From positions 8,399,933 to 8,463,932 of the forward strand of contig JACDOX010000016.1 in assembly GCA_014549065.1 (NCBI GenBank): DNA of 64,000 nucleotides, in the 5' to 3' direction. Position 1 is the stretch's first letter, and every line of letters starts with the position of its first letter. Of the stretch, positions 61,461-64,000 are shown piece after piece. Origin of the DNA: Cardinalis cardinalis (taxonomy: Eukaryota > Chordata > Aves > Passeriformes > Cardinalidae). The notes below the pieces were generated by a model, which was not told the origin of the DNA, searched no databases, and saw only the letters and a program-made list of their open reading frames with translations. Both the position numbers and the translations under genes were made by a program.

Positions 61461-62596
61461 TGAATCTGCTTCACAGGTTTATCACNACTGGGAGGGCAGC
61501 AAGCACAGGCAGCAGTCATCGTGCTTCGGCTTACATGACCACAGCCCAGAGGAGCACGAGTTAGGCTTTTCTGCAAGTCAACAAATACAGTTCTGTCAGT
61601 GTTTGGATTGCTGCAAATCCCTCTCCATGTGGTCACGGGGAAGGCTGGAAACGCGTGCATGCAGGGCTGACATCACAGCCAGCACTGCACGCTGCTGCAG
61701 CAAGGCTCCCACGCACAGCCCAAGGACAGCACACCTCACCAGGAACCTGCCACTGAGCACACAGCTCCAGCTCTCCAGGTTCCAACTCCTGGCAGCAAAC
61801 AACTGTTCTCACCAGAATACATCCTTACAATTCCCTTCTATTACCCTTTTTTGGGGGAGGGTGGGTGTGGGGTGGCTGGCATTTTATTCCCTTTGTTCTC
61901 CTGTATATTTCAAATAAGAGGAATTAAAAAAAAAAAANCATCTATGCCAAAACCAACATACAACCTACAAGGATTAAAAAGTAGCTCCAGAAATCAGGGG
62001 CTTCGTTAGCGTGCAGGAAATACAACAAAGGGTAGGTGCTGCCTTTTGAACCCTTCCCAGCAAGCCAGATCCATCTGGCAGGGCTCAGCTCCTCCACTAC
62101 CAGATGAGCCAATCTCATTTCAACGGCACCCGCATCAAAGCTGGAGAAAGCAGCAGAGCAGAGAGAAAAGCCTGTGGCCTTTATCCCTGTAAAGAAACTA
62201 CAATATCCCTGAAGCCTCTGCTCCAGGGCCACTTGCTGGGCCAGGCTCTAATTGCCTGAGCTACAGGAGGATGGGGCTTGCTCCAGATGTCAGCCCAGCC
62301 TTACAGAAACCAAAGTGCAGGGGAACAAGGGCAGTCTGAGGAGCAAAGGTCACAGCAGGGCTCGCCTCTGGCGGGACTAAGATGCCCTGACTGCTTGAGG
62401 TAACANGGGGACGAGCGTATTGCACTTGACGCTTGAATTCCTCCCGCTTGCCACAAAACNGATCCCCTTCCACTGACAGCCCCCATGGATGTCAACTTGT
62501 GAGGACACTTCCTGACAGCCGAGTTCAGAAATGGTAATTTATGTGACAGGACGGATTCGAGCAGTTCCCAAGTGTAAATGATGCTATTTAAAAGAG

Positions 62597-62640
62597 ATTT
62601 TTTTTTCTTCTTTTTTCTCTTTTTTTTTTTAAAAAAAAAT
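62597..62640. repeat. T-rich run joined to A run
   Basis: Interrupted T tract of about 35 bases followed directly by nine A. Low-complexity sequence able to form a short perfect T/A hairpin at the junction. Confidence 0.8.
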
Positions 62641-63023
62641 GACTCAGTAGAAGTGCCAAGGTGTGTTCCTCATTTACTGTTTTTCAAGGATTTCTGGGTC
62701 ACAACTGCTCAGTTGGGAAACAGAAGTGCTGTTGCCCTAACTCACAGTCCAGTGAGTAAGAACAGCAGCTATTCCCTTCACCTGAAGAGGAATAGGGATA
62801 CTGTAGAGACACTGGAGTTTTCCCAAGGTTAAGTTCCAGCCATGCCTGTTTTCTATCATATGCAATGCTATCCATGCTCCTCTTCCACTCAAACCACCAG
62901 CACATGACCATGGAACTGAGCACTGGCTCTCCTGAGTCCAAGCTCAGCCCTACGCTGCCAGGCTGCAGTGTGCTTTACCTGGTTTTGCAAGTTATGGTGA
63001 ATGAAGGCTCAGATCCATCATGC

Positions 63024-63054
63024 ATGGATGGATGGATGGATGGATGGATGGATG
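63024..63054 (+). repeat. (ATGG)n microsatellite
   Basis: Almost eight perfect tandem ATGG units. A tetranucleotide microsatellite in the upstream flank. Confidence 0.95.
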
Positions 63055-64000
63055 CCCTCGAGGCACAGCAATAGAGAAATTGTGCCTCCAAAATCAAGAC
63101 GTCCAATTTTATACCAATTCCACTAAAACTAAATATTGCTATTAATGTTCACTGAGTGTCTAGATACTGTCAGAGCCCAAAAAAGACTTTAGTCTATGGG
63201 TTTTCCTCAAAGCACTAAATACAGCTGGTGGTACAAATGCCACACTCACTCATCAGTCCTTGCACCTTTGAGATGATTCTGTAACTTGGGCTTTTTATTG
63301 CATCTAATGAGTATGGAAGANCTTGGTGTGCCTACCACGACATCCTTGATAAGCCAGAACAGGGAACTCCTCACCCAAACAGCAGTGAGATGTTTCCATT
63401 ATCAAACAATCTTCCAAATAAACACAGTGCTCTTGGAAACACTGCAAGGCAAAGAGAAATGGGAGCAATGAAAATAGCACACTGAACTGTTTTGTTTTGA
63501 AAGAGAAAAACTGTGGAGAATACCACCACCCATCCAATAGCCTCCCTTTCTCTTCCACTTTCATAGCAAGTAGTAAAAAACACATAAAACTATATCCTTG
63601 CTTATCAAAGGAACCAAAAAGTTATAGTCAAAGGCAAGGTTTTACTGAAAAGCATTCTAGTGTTACATTTATTGGCAGTGAGGCATGAGTTAAGATAATG
63701 CACATTTCCAAGTTAGTGAGGAGGTGAAACAAGAAAGTTTAAAAATCTTCAACTAGGGTCTACCAAGCCAGGAACACAGTGACATTAGTTGAGTTGGCTG
63801 ACATTAGAGAAGTTCATTTTGGGCCTCAGAAAAGCCCATGACAAGGTAGGTGCTATCACCATTGGATGACAAGGCTTTACTTGGGACTGCTGCAGAAGTG
63901 CAGCTTCACGACAGCAAAAGAAACCACAAAAATAACCCCCATAAAGTCCAGGTGTGAATCCTCCATTGCTGAAGCACCAATGGCAATGCTCTTCCCCTAC

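Larger units (their letters stand above)
59331..64000. other. Upstream flank of MBNL3
   Basis: No coding exon was recognised on either strand. It could contain alternative non-coding first exons, which are known for MBNL genes. Features seen: a short CA repeat (59578-59591), an old repeat fragment (61350-61460), an A/T homopolymer junction (62597-62640) and a GATG microsatellite (63024-63054). Confidence 0.6.

Overview
This is vertebrate nuclear DNA, almost certainly from a bird. It has large introns, scattered single N bases, two N gaps and a fragment of a CR1 LINE, the dominant avian retrotransposon. There is no sign of prokaryotic operons, phage or CRISPR. One gene explains the window: MBNL3, a muscleblind-like CCCH zinc-finger RNA-binding splicing regulator, on the minus strand. 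It runs from a CpG-rich promoter region near 59 kb down to a terminal exon and 3' UTR in the first 6.4 kb. The paralogue was chosen from peptide matches recalled for MBNL3: the MAFxPY...SPGMGLVPAELxPNTPVL linker, VPMMHGATPTTVSAATTPATSVPFAA, and the C-terminus LKF. In birds MBNL3 is expected on chromosome 4 or 4A (family knowledge, not visible here).

Layout on the minus strand, 5' to 3': CpG island with two CCAAT boxes (59119-59330) beside a 310-N gap; first coding exon (58147-57974, ZF1); a 25.8-kb intron; exon 2 (32166-32002, ZF2); exon 3 (24070-23870, linker); exon 4 (22405-22169, ZF3 and ZF4); a 54-nt cassette exon (19859-19806, KRPLE nuclear-localisation motif); exon of 151 nt (14355-14205); a 36-nt cassette exon (11962-11927); a 95-nt cassette exon (9836-9742); terminal exon (from 6398). 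All exon junctions keep frame. Including everything gives a protein of about 377 residues; without the 54-nt exon it is about 359. I recall human MBNL3 as about 354.

The most interesting signals are in the splicing architecture. The 54-nt and 95-nt exons are preceded by stretches of 188 and 273 nt with no AG dinucleotide on the sense strand, and each stretch holds about ten YGCY motifs. This is the arrangement of distant-branch-point exons that MBNL proteins autoregulate. The terminal exon is read in two frames. With the 95-nt exon included it ends after QTMLKF; with it skipped the same bases encode a 53-residue hydrophobic tail that resembles the MBNL2 C-terminus. The terminal acceptor is a NAGNAG. 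The exon 2 splice donor lies inside a 38-bp tandem repeat that runs towards an assembly gap, so a second copy of the donor sits 38 nt downstream.

The rest is intron, 3' UTR and flanking DNA. It holds a CR1 fragment, several short tandem duplications (one of 180 bp), GC-rich islands in AT-rich surroundings, a few probable ancient repeat remnants and a small (ATGG)n microsatellite. I found no second protein-coding gene.
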